Shown: positions 23,301 through 31,305, numbered from the stretch's first letter. The stretch is DNA of 64,000 nt from Sarcomyxa edulis (GCA_009761415.1 QUOL01000005.1:1612001-1676000); one strand, 5' to 3'. A program made the numbers and translations. Notes: a model not told the origin generated them from the letters alone.

Positions 23301-25272
23301 TCGTCTACCGAGAGTGCCACCGCACGATTCCCCTGTTCGAGACGATATTCCTACCATCGTCCCGGACATAGACAAGCAGTTCGACGCGCAAATCGCTGAA
23401 GACAAATCGTCCTATCGACCTGCCGCCAAAGCAGCTTTTTCAGTGTGGTGGTTCGAGGACGTGGTGGATCGCCATGCTTTCGCCTTGCAGACACGCGCGC
23501 AGAAACGACGATTGGAACTATCTGACAACCCTGTGCTCGATGAAGCACCGGTTGCTGTTCCTTCGGCTGAAACTGCGCCTAGTTCTAGTGAAAGTACGGA
23601 AGAAGTCCCGGTTGACTTGCCTTTCCCGAATAGTGACCATTGGACTTACCCCGTTGGGGTAAACGGAGAAAAGATCGTCGACCTGGATGATGACTGGTCC
23701 AACAGATCGCAATTGCTTGTTGGACTGAAACCTGAGCTAGCGAAGGAATTCGCTGCTGGGTACTCCAAGGATCATTACTTCAAGAAGAAATGTATAGTGG
23801 AAGCTCCGAACAAGAATCGGGTTATTACTCCTTCCCATTTCCAGTTGGGAAACTCGGAACTTTTGTATTTTATCGATGCAGACTGGAATACAAGACTATG
23901 CGTGCCTCGTTCTATGGTCCCTTACATCCTTAAATGGATTCACGATTCTCCTTACGAGGGCGCACATGCGGGACCTCGACGTTTCTTAGCGCGTTTGCAA
24001 GATGTCTGTTTCTGGCCTACGATGCGCAAGGACGTGGAGAAATTCACGTCTACCTGCGACGTTTGTCAGAAGGTGAAAACTGATCATCGCGCAAAACAAG
24101 GAGCGTTACGGCCCGCTCATATTCCTGCTCGACCTTTTGCGACCGTCTCCTTGGACCTGATAACTGGGCTTCCGGAATCAGGAAAAGAGAAGTTCACGGC
24201 GATACTGGTGGTCGTTGACAAATTCACGAAGTACGCTAGGATCATGCCTACTCACGATACGTTGAAACAGGATGGCTTTGCCAAACTATTCGTGGACAAT
24301 GTGGCTAATGTCTATGGGTTACCGGAACGCATCATTGCGGATAGGGACCGTCGCTGGGCTACCGACTTTTGGAAGTCGGTTATGTCCTACTACGGTAGCA
24401 CCATGGCTTTATCCTCCGCTCACCATCCGCAGACCGATGGGCAGACCGAGAACTTGAATGCCACCTTGGAAACCATGCTGCGGGCCTACGTTGCCAAAGA
24501 TAGGACTTCTTGGTCGGAATGGTTGAGTGAAATGCAGCGAGCGTACAATTCCTCTGTGCATTCGTCGACGACTTATCGACCTGATTTCCTGTTGATGGGA
24601 TACAAGCCCGGCACTGGGGCTGGCATGCTCATTCCGTTCAAGGACGGGGTGGAGCGTCCATTCCTGGCCAGTCAGAAAGGCGAGAACTTCTTACTGGACA
24701 TAGAAACTCATCGCGCGTTTGCGCGGGACGCTCTAGTTCAGGCTCAGGAACGTCAGGCTAAAGCCTACAATAAGCATCGACGTCCTGTAGTCGAACTTAA
24801 GGAGGGGGATTGGGCTTTGGTTAATCCTCACAGTTTGGAATTGGTGGATGTTAAAGGTACAGGGCGCAAGCTAATTCAACGTACTATCGGTCCCTTCGAG
24901 GTCATGGAGAAGATCAATCCCTTGGTATATCGACTTCGTATGCCCGACAGCTACCCGATGCATCCGGTCTTCAATCTCGCTCACCTGAAGAAGTACGAAC
25001 AGTCGTCTTCAGAGTTCGGTGAGCGGATGATCCTGCCGCCCACTCGCGATTATCTTGATCTTCATGAGCATGTCGAAGTAGAGGCGATAATGGGTCATAG
25101 GTTGGCCGCTAGGAAGAATAGCAATAGGCGGATGTTCCTTATCCGTTGGAAGGGGTACGATCCAACCGAGGATTCGTGGGTGTCGGAATATGAATTGAGG
25201 GGTGCGCCGGCGTTGAAACGAGAATACCTTGCTATGATCGACGGCAAGGTACCGGTAATGGTTAAGCGATAG
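17392..25272 (+). CDS. Chromovirus Gag-Pol polyprotein
   Basis: A single 2,626-residue frame with no gag/pol frameshift. Residues 1 to ~900 are Gag, including a Gly/Pro-rich low-complexity tract at about 560-645. A zinc knuckle starts at Cys934 (CFICTSPKHFARDC). The aspartic protease active site is at Asp1136 (LDSGADITLM). Reverse transcriptase shows CVIDYRKLN, FDALAGFTQLEM and the catalytic YIDD at 1651-1654. RNase H follows with first catalytic Asp1800 (LYTDTSDFALG). The integrase has an HHCC finger (CDVCQK) and a D,D-35-E triad at Asp2255, Asp2317 and Glu2353. A chromodomain lies near 2560-2610 (FLIRWKGYDPTEDSW). All catalytic residues are present, so the protein looks active. The polyprotein would be cleaved by its own protease; the chromodomain would steer integration through histone binding. 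Confidence 0.96.
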   Translation: MPPRLPMSGKLAARNDQNISGASSGTRSQVRNSGASLAAGLVTSKVPSRIPVSKPPPAPPSNLQDDAGDVGSEATSPFENLAGQTRLPSHRVSLTLDDDVATYQTANSATPSLAELVNPDSMSSYASVDLAGDSASQAGHYCSKDSYDHIFLFSARNVNIRDEPISCSVEKYHPRYDPNEDVDPLIEFGAEDGLMPSRDVVATMLLRDAVVRWSTPHRLLIWSDMDTAIEAMRELRPQLTELLAFQEQGSIMYSLGSARLTSFGHLVLAVQQILDALWTFLGRRRRDSFVLDPQFMFLRVLERYHSRTRILMDFGILQHRLQVASVHIRRSFNWIKHAYVAGYEGADLESTADSTLESIRSDFGRRPVLHEMAKLLSRPDYGAMADTIDATDRLALIAQAQKEGLVLPQTTYRNEGDGHTYKSPYWPSGVFATTASPTFAATIPVPDSPAEVNPVKALRFEMPESLSSIGRPHAVSSLPGMGRMGSSTAYSAPSMSVVSGGPSLIRHEAFAQGESLSAVARGREALTGWTSHVFKSGAPPAVPGSGQNDGFLGGNGMPSGRPPAGEKGVSDGSSGGAGGHPNGGPPDGYRPGGGPPGGGPPNGNPFGGNGGGGPPNGGGGGGPPNGGNGGGPPGGGGGGTPGPGGVAGRPGFDDSKWGWQMNHKLSTSVIPSWDGGGDTAIEYILAMSNLSTLGPELAVDIAAMASQKWTDRAINWWNALPVADRRYLSRGWDTLLLAIREHFLDAQWLEARTFEFEEMRFRQKGHVHEEPLDFIQRRIQHHSFLHPEDTDGPLAVARILRTQPIEWTGTLNERTSTSIFEIQATAKHYLQTLLSLWTVSVRSQEFQAAQVPSSGGFKRYRKAHVADAETDDEDDVVQTTAFAADRSWGARGSGQRGGKPPGPKKPWPEGKTVGGYAFTRDDSVSSRNPPNGECFICTSPKHFARDCPHYGRWQVLRNANLIDVNWEIAEEELEDRMYLAMLAETNNDVSAYSLESESSRSSSSIKEVFTVSAVDTGAFALHSRPKHYGDNRNTRRRLALESRSKGKSKAVDGKVHVIPRKVARYTARLPSSRSAYTAGVASGSDGPIDSSVPPVISPARKVRSFPEGYGSLGTKSLHMKAFVHGLDQAPVKARLDSGADITLMSEEYWKSISELGKPKDGIRMKLYHLTGDAKVLGYVRTQLFAYATDGTIVSFDLEAYVVRAMRVPLLLGEDFQLTYELGLQRYGTGHCEINVGKGGRIIAASSASAVDLGFEVRQAQTSQSFIRAKGVRRAKAKARQRDGDDGSPSVLAEEDVLIAAGSVHNVKVTAPFEGRDEWLVEKVVIGSEEGSVVAAPTTFISSAAPYLPIANPGVRPVYIRAGDIVGYLLNPVEDLDSPTSEEDLGRYAANAESLRTIIEGTLRAQDLAAAPLRQDFFPLGEDKLDTDDNWGPKTTAVPEPDPVAGIDVSQLVNLGPDIPDDICPRLEEVLRKNVMAFGVDGRLGHVDTKVPIPLKEGSQPISVPMYAASPAKREIIDKQMKAWFEADVIEPSTSPWGFPVVVVYRNGKPRCVIDYRKLNAQTIPDEFPIPRQTEIIQALSGAQVLSSFDALAGFTQLEMAGEEKEKTAFRSHLGLWQFKRMPFGLRNGPSIFQRVMQGVLSPYLWLFTLVYIDDIVIYSKTWEEHLVHLDKVLGAIATAGITLSPSKCFVGYSSILLLGQRVSHLGLSTHQEKVSAIQDIERPSSVNDLQKFLGMVVYFASYIPNYAFIAAPLFGLLKKDVKFVWRAEHDIAFQQAKDALASAPILGHPIQGTPYRLYTDTSDFALGSSLQQVQPMVVEDLRGTTVYEKLRLAWDAGLPVPVLVPTLAKEIIDAERPVGGDQWGATFDSTVVHVERVICYWSRTFKSAERNYSATEREALGAKEALVKFQPFIEGETVILITDHAALQWARVYENTNRRLAAWGAVFAAYPGLKIIHRPGKVHSNVDPLSRLPRVPPHDSPVRDDIPTIVPDIDKQFDAQIAEDKSSYRPAAKAAFSVWWFEDVVDRHAFALQTRAQKRRLELSDNPVLDEAPVAVPSAETAPSSSESTEEVPVDLPFPNSDHWTYPVGVNGEKIVDLDDDWSNRSQLLVGLKPELAKEFAAGYSKDHYFKKKCIVEAPNKNRVITPSHFQLGNSELLYFIDADWNTRLCVPRSMVPYILKWIHDSPYEGAHAGPRRFLARLQDVCFWPTMRKDVEKFTSTCDVCQKVKTDHRAKQGALRPAHIPARPFATVSLDLITGLPESGKEKFTAILVVVDKFTKYARIMPTHDTLKQDGFAKLFVDNVANVYGLPERIIADRDRRWATDFWKSVMSYYGSTMALSSAHHPQTDGQTENLNATLETMLRAYVAKDRTSWSEWLSEMQRAYNSSVHSSTTYRPDFLLMGYKPGTGAGMLIPFKDGVERPFLASQKGENFLLDIETHRAFARDALVQAQERQAKAYNKHRRPVVELKEGDWALVNPHSLELVDVKGTGRKLIQRTIGPFEVMEKINPLVYRLRMPDSYPMHPVFNLAHLKKYEQSSSEFGERMILPPTRDYLDLHEHVEVEAIMGHRLAARKNSNRRMFLIRWKGYDPTEDSWVSEYELRGAPALKREYLAMIDGKVPVMVKR

Positions 25273-25617
25273 GGACTGTTGTCGGCTTCTATTCTAAGTT
25301 CCGCGTCGAGGGATGATCGAACGATCGTCTTAATGAAATTTCGGTTCCTTGGGGCTGTCACGTTGTGACTTGTGACAAAAAAGCTGTGAAAACTTCTCGG
25401 CGCTTCCGCTTCTTCTTCACCTTCTTCCTAACTTCCATCTCTCCTTGACCTGCACTTTCATCTGTGCGGTCTCCATCTTCAAATCGTTTCTAGCAACGCT
25501 ACCAGTCCCTGAACCTGCGCAGAACGCTGTGCGGTTCCTGCTTATCCTTGTCATCTTCTTGTCTTAGGAGACTAGCATCTGCTTGCAGTGTGCTGTTCTT
25601 AAGCTGATACTTTCTTT
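25273..25617 (+). other. Spacer between gag-pol and the accessory ORF
   Basis: A 345-nt non-coding stretch. Its middle is strongly pyrimidine-rich (CTTCTTCTTCACCTTCTTCC near 25410), which could be a splice acceptor tract for a spliced mRNA expressing the downstream frame. No terminator or promoter was identified. Confidence 0.4.
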
Positions 25618-25959
25618 ATGCCTGCAAATCCCGTTGACGGAAACGACACTCGTCGGTATTCTACTGCTCGCGTCTGGAGTGGTTTTGGCTACGATCATCC
25701 GCCCACCGTTCGGGGGGGATTGTCATTCAAGTTCCATGAGCTCAAGGTGTGCGTATCGAGGGACGTTCAGCTGTCTGATGGACGAAGATGGGAGTTATGG
25801 TCCCCGAACTCTAATATCTCACCATACCTACCTGGAGCTAAAGGTGGTACTTACGATATCAGCATGCCGGTCTCGATGACTGATCGACGGACCGACGGAC
25901 ACTTGGGTCGTTTTGACCCTACCATGTCGCCACAGTACTACTGTTCAGATATGCCGTGA
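25618..25959 (+). CDS. Accessory ORF of the chromovirus, N-terminal part
   Basis: A 113-codon frame starting MPANPVDGNDTRRYSTARVW. It ends with TGA at 25957-25959, and the same frame then stays open for 963 more codons. Composition is ordinary and globular (SFKFHELKVCVSRDVQL, RWELWSPNSN), not random. It is best read as the first part of one ~1,077-codon protein whose frame is broken by a single stop codon. No homology to Gag, Pol or a known envelope was recognised, and no signal peptide or membrane segment is seen. Whether the TGA is a mutation, a readthrough site or the true end is unknown. Confidence 0.55.
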   Translation: MPANPVDGNDTRRYSTARVWSGFGYDHPPTVRGGLSFKFHELKVCVSRDVQLSDGRRWELWSPNSNISPYLPGAKGGTYDISMPVSMTDRRTDGHLGRFDPTMSPQYYCSDMP

Positions 25960-28851
25960 TTGGGTTACATTCAACGAGTAGAGAAGCTTACAGCGGCGGA
26001 GATCGCGGTGATGCCGGAATACTGGCCGATGCATCAGCACTGGGACAGTGACTGTCGTCCGGCTCGGTACTCTGGTAGCATTTCTAAAGTCTTGTTGGAA
26101 GCTTTGCGTTCTCGCAATAGCTCATTGGACGATCACATTTGTGGAATGGAGAAAGTCGGCGCGCTGTGGCCCAAGTTGTGGGAATTGCGCCCAACTACCC
26201 CCACGTCCCTTGACTCCGAGAAAATCTGGGCGCCGAGTACGTATGAGGTAGCGGTGGATGAGGTCGCTTCGTTCCAACGAGGTCTGAAGGTGAAAGCGGC
26301 TTGGGTGGAGCTCGCTCGCCATCGACTAGAAAAGGGGCGGAAGGTTGTAGACGAGTTGCGATGCCGTGTCATTCCGCCGGCAAACGACCGGTTCATGGGC
26401 GTTTGGTTGAATACTGCGTCAGAGCACGAAGCATTGCAGGTCGTCGTGGAAGATCTCATACCGGGGTTCCTTGTCCATGAATATGAGGCCGATATTGACT
26501 TCCCGGTCTTATCATCGCGGGTCATTGACCGACGGAACCCCGTCTGTTTCCCTAATTTTATGGAAGGGACGAGCATCGAGTTTGCCTTCTCGCGTGATCA
26601 CAACGGCTTCGAGGAACTCCGGAAGCGTTTCAATTGCGCCGTAACGAAGGTGGTATCATTACCTTTTGATGCGCGGAACGGTTCGCCCTTTCCCTTGACA
26701 GTCGACGACGCTCGACGTTCGTCGTCTTGGTACAACGGGGGGCGGGGTAGTAGTGCTTGGACAGTTCAAGGCCGTAATGATGCTCTTCCAGGCATCGTAT
26801 TTCCGCCATCTGATCCCTCTTCCTCGTGGATTGGAACAGCTCCTGGTTCCAAGAGCGCTGCTTCATGCGCTGCCCCTTCTATAGATTGCGTCATAATTGC
26901 GGCGGATCGGATGCCTTGGGAGCGACCTCCAGCTATACAAGCGGCGGTTCAGAAGGGCCGTTGGGCGCATTGGGTGGAGGACACGGAGGAGAGCACGACT
27001 GACTCTTGCTTCGTGCACCACAGCAACGCTCCTGAGGGTTTCCCTTATACCCGATACGATCGGGAACTGAAGAGGACTTTGCACTTCGAGGACATTCCTG
27101 CGACTACGACCAGCGAATGTCACGATGTGAAGTTTGGTCGTCATGTTCCGAGGTGGAATTTCTACGTCAGCGATGGGCAGAGGAGGCGATTGGTGCGGGC
27201 TAGCGCCTGGATGTATCGAAGTCGGGAACCTGAGAAGGGGGATGTTGGTCGAATGGATGTGTTGCCTCGTCCTGACGAATTGCCATTGCTGGGGGGCATC
27301 TTGCCGGCGCCGACGCTGGATGCGGAGCGTAGCGACTTTGGCGAAGAATCTGACGGAGGGTTTGCGGAGGTCGCGGGTGAGCCTCGCACGGTTGGCAGCA
27401 GTTCAGCTGCGTCCACTGGTGCGGGCTTGCTTACCCTTGCTTTCCCTAAAGTCGTGCCGGACGCTGTGATGCGCTCGCCGTCACTGGACACAATGGGCCC
27501 TTTGATAGACCAGGGTCTTGACGAGGAGGACGATCCTATGCTACCGTCGGATGTTCGCGACTCTTCCGCTATGGTTGTCGACGATGCGGCGGAGGCAGCA
27601 TCCTTATCTTCACCTGTGCGTCCTTTGATGCCTGGATGGCAGGGTCGTGCGGCAGGACGGTCGCTGGGAGCTCCTTCAGGACCTTCGTTCCGCGGCCGAG
27701 GATTTAGTCGGGGATCTGCGGTTACGCCTGGTCACGGTCGCGGTCGACGGTTATCTTTTGGGAGGGACGCTCGCCGGAATTTCGTGCGGATTCCTGCCCG
27801 TTCCCCTCCTCCGTCGCCGCCTCGTCTACCACGTCCACGCGCTCCCGACCTGTCTCCTTCTCGCTCGCCTGCACGTCCGGTTCGACGCTCTCCAAGTCGA
27901 TTGCGTTCCCGTTCGCGAGGTCGGGACCTTTCTCCCGCGCCTAGGCGATCTGCGTCCACCGTCAGCTCTTGTCGCTCGGTGTTTTCTCGGTCGAGGAGCG
28001 GCTCGAGTGGTTCTCGCTCTCGCTCTCGCTCGCGTTCTTCTGGTCGGCTGGAGGACTTAGGTTCAAGCCATGTCCTAATCTCGAATACGCCGGTCGAGTG
28101 GACTTACCGCAGCCTGCGGAACTGTGTCCTGTCTCAGGTTGAGCCGCTGGGTTTACCTTTGCGCGTTGAGCAGCTTTTCGAAGTCGAGGATGGTCGACGT
28201 TCTCGGTGGTACGCTAGTCTTGACGCGCCTGGATCAGCGTTCTTGCTGCGAGGCGTGTTGGAGGGTCACGAGCTCGTCCGCGGGGAGCCTTTACATTGCG
28301 CGGTGATTTCGCTTGACGTTTTTCGCGCCGCGGGTGCCAATCGTTTTGCGACGTACACAGGCTTCAGTGTGGGGGGCAACTCTTCTCGCGGCTCGGCTTC
28401 ATCGTTGCCGCCGCCTCCTTACCGACGTTCACCCCCTCGATCTCCTCGGGGGCGTTCTTCTACCGATGCGCGTAGGTCCGCTTCTCCTGTCAGTCGTCGA
28501 GTGTATTCTCCACGTCGTCCCTCACCACCTCCCGCGTCATTGGCGGCTCGCTTGCGAGACTCGCGCCCTTTGGATTCCCGACTGACATCGGCTGCGCCTC
28601 CGATACTGGAGCGTTTGGAATTGCGCGCGAGAGTTATGGTCGGCGATTCCTTTGCGTTGCCTGAAGTATCTTCGGCGGCGATCGCTTCTGGGTCCTCTTT
28701 AGCGGGGCCTTCTTCGGTTCCTGTTGAAGGTGTGAAACGGATACGGCGCGGAGGGAAGAAGCATCGGGAGTACAAGCGTCGGAAACGTTTGGAGCGGGAG
28801 ATGCAGGGTATGGGCGCTGACCCTTTGGTTGGCCATGGGGGGGCACTGTGA
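25960..28851 (+). CDS. Accessory ORF of the chromovirus, main part (RS-rich, RRM-like)
   Basis: A 963-codon open frame continuing in phase with 25618-25959 after one TGA. The first in-frame ATG is at 26011. The N-terminal ~450 residues look globular (PANDRFMGVWLNTASE, PRWNFYVSDGQRRRLVRASA). Then come an acidic linker, an RG-rich tract (FRGRGFSRGSA), and an Arg/Ser-rich region at about 27800-28055 with RSRSRSRSSG. A segment at about 28065-28310 resembles an RNA-recognition motif: VLISNTP like RNP2, SRWYASLD like RNP1. A second RS tract follows, and a very basic end (KRIRRGGKKHREYKRRKRLERE). The layout resembles SR splicing factors. The TGA stop at 28849-28851 lies inside the 3' LTR. No catalytic motif or membrane segment was found; an RNA-binding role is inference. 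Confidence 0.7.
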   Translation: MGYIQRVEKLTAAEIAVMPEYWPMHQHWDSDCRPARYSGSISKVLLEALRSRNSSLDDHICGMEKVGALWPKLWELRPTTPTSLDSEKIWAPSTYEVAVDEVASFQRGLKVKAAWVELARHRLEKGRKVVDELRCRVIPPANDRFMGVWLNTASEHEALQVVVEDLIPGFLVHEYEADIDFPVLSSRVIDRRNPVCFPNFMEGTSIEFAFSRDHNGFEELRKRFNCAVTKVVSLPFDARNGSPFPLTVDDARRSSSWYNGGRGSSAWTVQGRNDALPGIVFPPSDPSSSWIGTAPGSKSAASCAAPSIDCVIIAADRMPWERPPAIQAAVQKGRWAHWVEDTEESTTDSCFVHHSNAPEGFPYTRYDRELKRTLHFEDIPATTTSECHDVKFGRHVPRWNFYVSDGQRRRLVRASAWMYRSREPEKGDVGRMDVLPRPDELPLLGGILPAPTLDAERSDFGEESDGGFAEVAGEPRTVGSSSAASTGAGLLTLAFPKVVPDAVMRSPSLDTMGPLIDQGLDEEDDPMLPSDVRDSSAMVVDDAAEAASLSSPVRPLMPGWQGRAAGRSLGAPSGPSFRGRGFSRGSAVTPGHGRGRRLSFGRDARRNFVRIPARSPPPSPPRLPRPRAPDLSPSRSPARPVRRSPSRLRSRSRGRDLSPAPRRSASTVSSCRSVFSRSRSGSSGSRSRSRSRSSGRLEDLGSSHVLISNTPVEWTYRSLRNCVLSQVEPLGLPLRVEQLFEVEDGRRSRWYASLDAPGSAFLLRGVLEGHELVRGEPLHCAVISLDVFRAAGANRFATYTGFSVGGNSSRGSASSLPPPPYRRSPPRSPRGRSSTDARRSASPVSRRVYSPRRPSPPPASLAARLRDSRPLDSRLTSAAPPILERLELRARVMVGDSFALPEVSSAAIASGSSLAGPSSVPVEGVKRIRRGGKKHREYKRRKRLEREMQGMGADPLVGHGGAL
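28833..28846 (+). other. Putative polypurine tract
   Basis: CCATGGGGGGGCAC sits immediately before the 3' LTR. Its G-run is the only purine run here and could prime plus-strand synthesis, though CAC at its end is atypical. It is also protein-coding (GHGGA of the accessory ORF). Confidence 0.4.
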
Positions 28852-29171
28852 TAGCACTATAGCATTCACGTGACATGTCCGTCCCTCAGGTGCAGCGGAC
28901 TATTTGTTTCTATTAGGTTACTCAGTATATAATCTCATGTCTTACTAATTGTAATCTTTATCTAATACTACACTACCGACATGCTACTTTCGTAAGCCTG
29001 TCCGTAGCGCGACCCCTTGGTTAATCCCCGCCCGGCCTGCCTGAGTACGCGAGCAACTGCTCGCTAATCCTTCCGACAGGATACCCTCGTAGACGGTCGG
29101 CGCTTACTTCTGGGACGCGCGTCTACTAGAGACGTCACACGTCGATGTCACAACATCACGGTCGTATCACA
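28847..29171 (+). repeat. 3' LTR of the chromovirus
   Basis: Second copy of the 325-bp LTR, with no difference from the 5' copy noticed on reading. Its first five bases contain the stop codon of the upstream accessory frame. Confidence 0.95.
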
Positions 29172-29176
29172 GGAGT
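29172..29176. repeat. Target-site duplication, right copy
   Basis: GGAGT directly after the 3' LTR, matching 16380-16384. It lies inside a DUF6533 exon. Confidence 0.92.
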
Positions 29177-29728
29177 CCACAGCCCCCGATTATGGTACCT
29201 ATTGCTCAGGGATAGCATATCATTTCCATTTATGTGAGTACAGTTGTCCCTCATCTACGCAAGCAAGACAATGCTAATATCGTTAAACAGCACTCTAACA
29301 GTATACATCGTCAACCTCATAAGTTATAGATTTCTTGCGGTAGATTCATCTCTACTTCATTCGATTGCTTCGTTCTGATGATATGCTTTTTTTAGCCCCA
29401 CTGGTTTGAGATTGGCAGCCCATTTGCAAGCCTCATTTGCCGGCTCTTGGGTTGCCGTCTCATCCTCAATCTTCGCGAGGCGTATTACTTACCATTCAAT
29501 TTTGAAGTGGACAGTGCTCACATGGTACCCTTCGACTTTGACATGGCACTACGGAATATTGATACAACCTCTGTACGGATACCAGAAGACTTCTGCCAGA
29601 TCGATTAGGATCCGGAGAAGTGATATGATTCAATATTCGTTCATCTACGATCATGTACTAGTATTGTTCACCGTCTAAGATTTCCACACGCGCCGAACCG
29701 AAGTAAGAAATTGTCGAGCGTCATATTC

Positions 29729-30683
29729 TCAAAGGTCGGAAGGTCGGCTCTTTGGGGCGAAAAATACCTCTCCAACTATCCTGCTCACTGTCAAGTCATC
29801 AAACCGAGAGCGTTTGATAGGTGGGGGAGTGGGGGAACGACTTCGAGGGTCCATTATGTAGCCGGGATATACCGGTCTACTTCGACTCGAGGATATACGT
29901 TCGTCTTCTCTCAATGCCTCTCGAGCTCGCGCTATCAAAACCATCTTTCTAAGCCCAATCCTCCCTGCCTCCGAGTCTTCCAAGGGCTCGTCTCGCCGAC
30001 ACAGGGCCTCGTAAGCAGGAGCAAGCCACTCCGGAACATTGTACTTCTCTGCGAGCACGATCTTGTCAATAGGAGACAAAGTGTTCTTGTCTGCATCATT
30101 AATCTCTTGAATAGCACATTTACGGATGGCGTCGAGCTCCAAGCGCGTCGAGATGGAGAGGAGGGTTACCCAATCGTCGAGTTCAAATCTGAATCCATAG
30201 TGCATTCTACATAAAGTTGTGGCTTGTCTCAGACTAAGGGTCAGAAGCTGAGATGCAGAGGAGAGACAAACCCTTTATAGAAAAAGTCGAGCAGAGTTTC
30301 AAATTCCTTCGCAGTAACGCCAGGAATGACTATCGCGGTATCATCGGTGACTCCCTTTAGTCCACTGGATTTGGAGCCTGACCTCAACAAGCTCGCGAAG
30401 GACGAAGACTCCTGGGCTAAGAAATAGCAATGGACTCTAAAAAGTTGATCTTCCACCTGAGAGACATTGAGTTCAAAGTTGCACGATAGAGATCGAGTCA
30501 TTGGAGACTCACTCGAAATATGGACAGATCATCGTTGATGAAGTATCTCGGATTATGCGTAGCAGGCACAGCACCGGGAATCGTGCCGATACAAGATTCT
30601 GCGGATGACTCGAGACTAAGGACGCTCATGGTGGGACTCGAGGTGGGACAATCAAGTAACGGAAAGTCGGATGGCACTGACAT
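29729..30683 (-). CDS. BTB/POZ domain protein
   Basis: Member of the large Agaricomycete BTB family. Exon 1 (from 30683) ends NPRYFINDDLSIFR. Exon 2 gives the BTB core VEDQLFRVHCYFLAQESSSF...FETLLDFFYKG. Exon 3 begins within FELDDWVTLLSIST and continues with LSPIDKIVLAEKYNVPEWLAPAYEALCRRDEPL, the helical extension typical of these proteins. The C-terminus holds a Ser/Pro/Arg-rich tail. Introns lie at about 30446-30517 and 30205-30272. BTB proteins of this type are usually thought to be adaptor or oligomerisation proteins, for example for cullin-3 ligases, but that role is unproven for this group. An alternative ATG (MSVLSLE) would remove 18 residues. The gene converges on the split DUF6533 gene, 120 bp apart. 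Confidence 0.85.
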
Positions 30684-31305
30684 GGTGTCGAGAAAATGGT
30701 TCCAGGAGAGGACCCAGATTTAACACAGCTGGCACGCATTAGACGCATCTTATCTAGGTTCTGATTCGAATTTTAGGCTCAACCATCTGTCACCGGATGT
30801 ATAGCCTGTGAATTTGCTTGCGTGCTATAAGTAGCGCCATGGGCGGTCTGTTAGATGAACTATAAATTCTTCCAGCGTCCGAGGAGTTCTGTGAGAGATG
30901 ATGACGACACAGTGATTGCAAAACTGACGGCTGCAGCTGCGGAATCAGTCGATAGACTTCTGAGACTTTATCAATGTCTACTCTGCCATGAAAGAACGAA
31001 TGCAAGAGAAACCAAGAAGTCAGTGTTCACTCAAGTGAGAGTCGCAGTTCAACGAGCTGTCACGGTCGCGACTCGCGACTTTTCGGGTCGAACGACTTCC
31101 CACCTCATCCGCATCTTCAAAGCTTGAAATCTACACTGCGACTACAGGCAACCCATCTAGGCCTTCAAACATTGTCTTTTCTTAGACTGTCCCATGAGGG
31201 AAATCGAGACCGCTAGACTTGCACTCCTAGAAATTGGTCGAACTTTCGGTCCTCTTGGGCGCTTCTTGTCTCCTGTATCGACAACGATAGCTAGACACTT
31301 GGTTC
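30684..31305. other. Intergenic region, weak ORFs only
   Basis: Frames at 30790-31005 (minus) and 30855-31127 (plus) overlap each other on opposite strands, and neither has a recognisable domain. The frame at 31194-31385 may be an upstream exon of the F-box gene, but no convincing donor joins it. Confidence 0.35.

Larger units (their letters stand above)
16385..29171 (+). mobile_element. Complete Ty3/Gypsy chromovirus LTR retrotransposon with an extra 3' ORF
   Basis: A 12,787-bp element bounded by two 325-bp LTRs that read identically by eye. It is flanked by the 5-bp duplication GGAGT. The order is LTR, primer-binding site, ~680-nt leader, one gag-pol frame (Gag, zinc knuckle, protease, RT, RNase H, integrase, chromodomain), a 345-nt spacer, an additional ~1,077-codon frame interrupted by one TGA, a G-run and the LTR. 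RT-before-integrase order with a C-terminal chromodomain defines a chromovirus. Intact LTRs, gag-pol and duplication indicate a recent, possibly still active insertion. It is unusually long for a chromovirus because of the long Gag region and the extra frame. Confidence 0.95.
15074..29608 (+). pseudogene. DUF6533-type membrane protein gene split by a retrotransposon (copy 2)
   Basis: A DUF6533-family gene interrupted inside an exon by the chromovirus at 16385-29171. The 5' part starts MDMDDSQASVLEF, continues to IRFCQ, and has the small exon for VAACAVVLYEH near 15208-15240. Later exons include YTFWIPLICLDTILFGLALRAG near 16270-16340. The 3' part resumes after the insertion with RLWYLLLRDSISFPFM, then TLTVYIVNLIS (about 29291) and the last exon with GCRLILNLREAYYLPF, stopping at 29608. 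Counting one copy of the 5-bp target duplication, the frame runs straight across the empty site (…SYG-VHSP…) and aligns with copy 1. Apart from the insertion no stop or frameshift was noticed, so the gene was probably functional until recently. Confidence 0.8.

Noticed and set aside
25960..28851. Retroviral-type envelope protein
   Set aside because: Position after pol invites the idea, but there is no signal peptide, no membrane anchor, and the protein is Arg/Ser-rich and basic.
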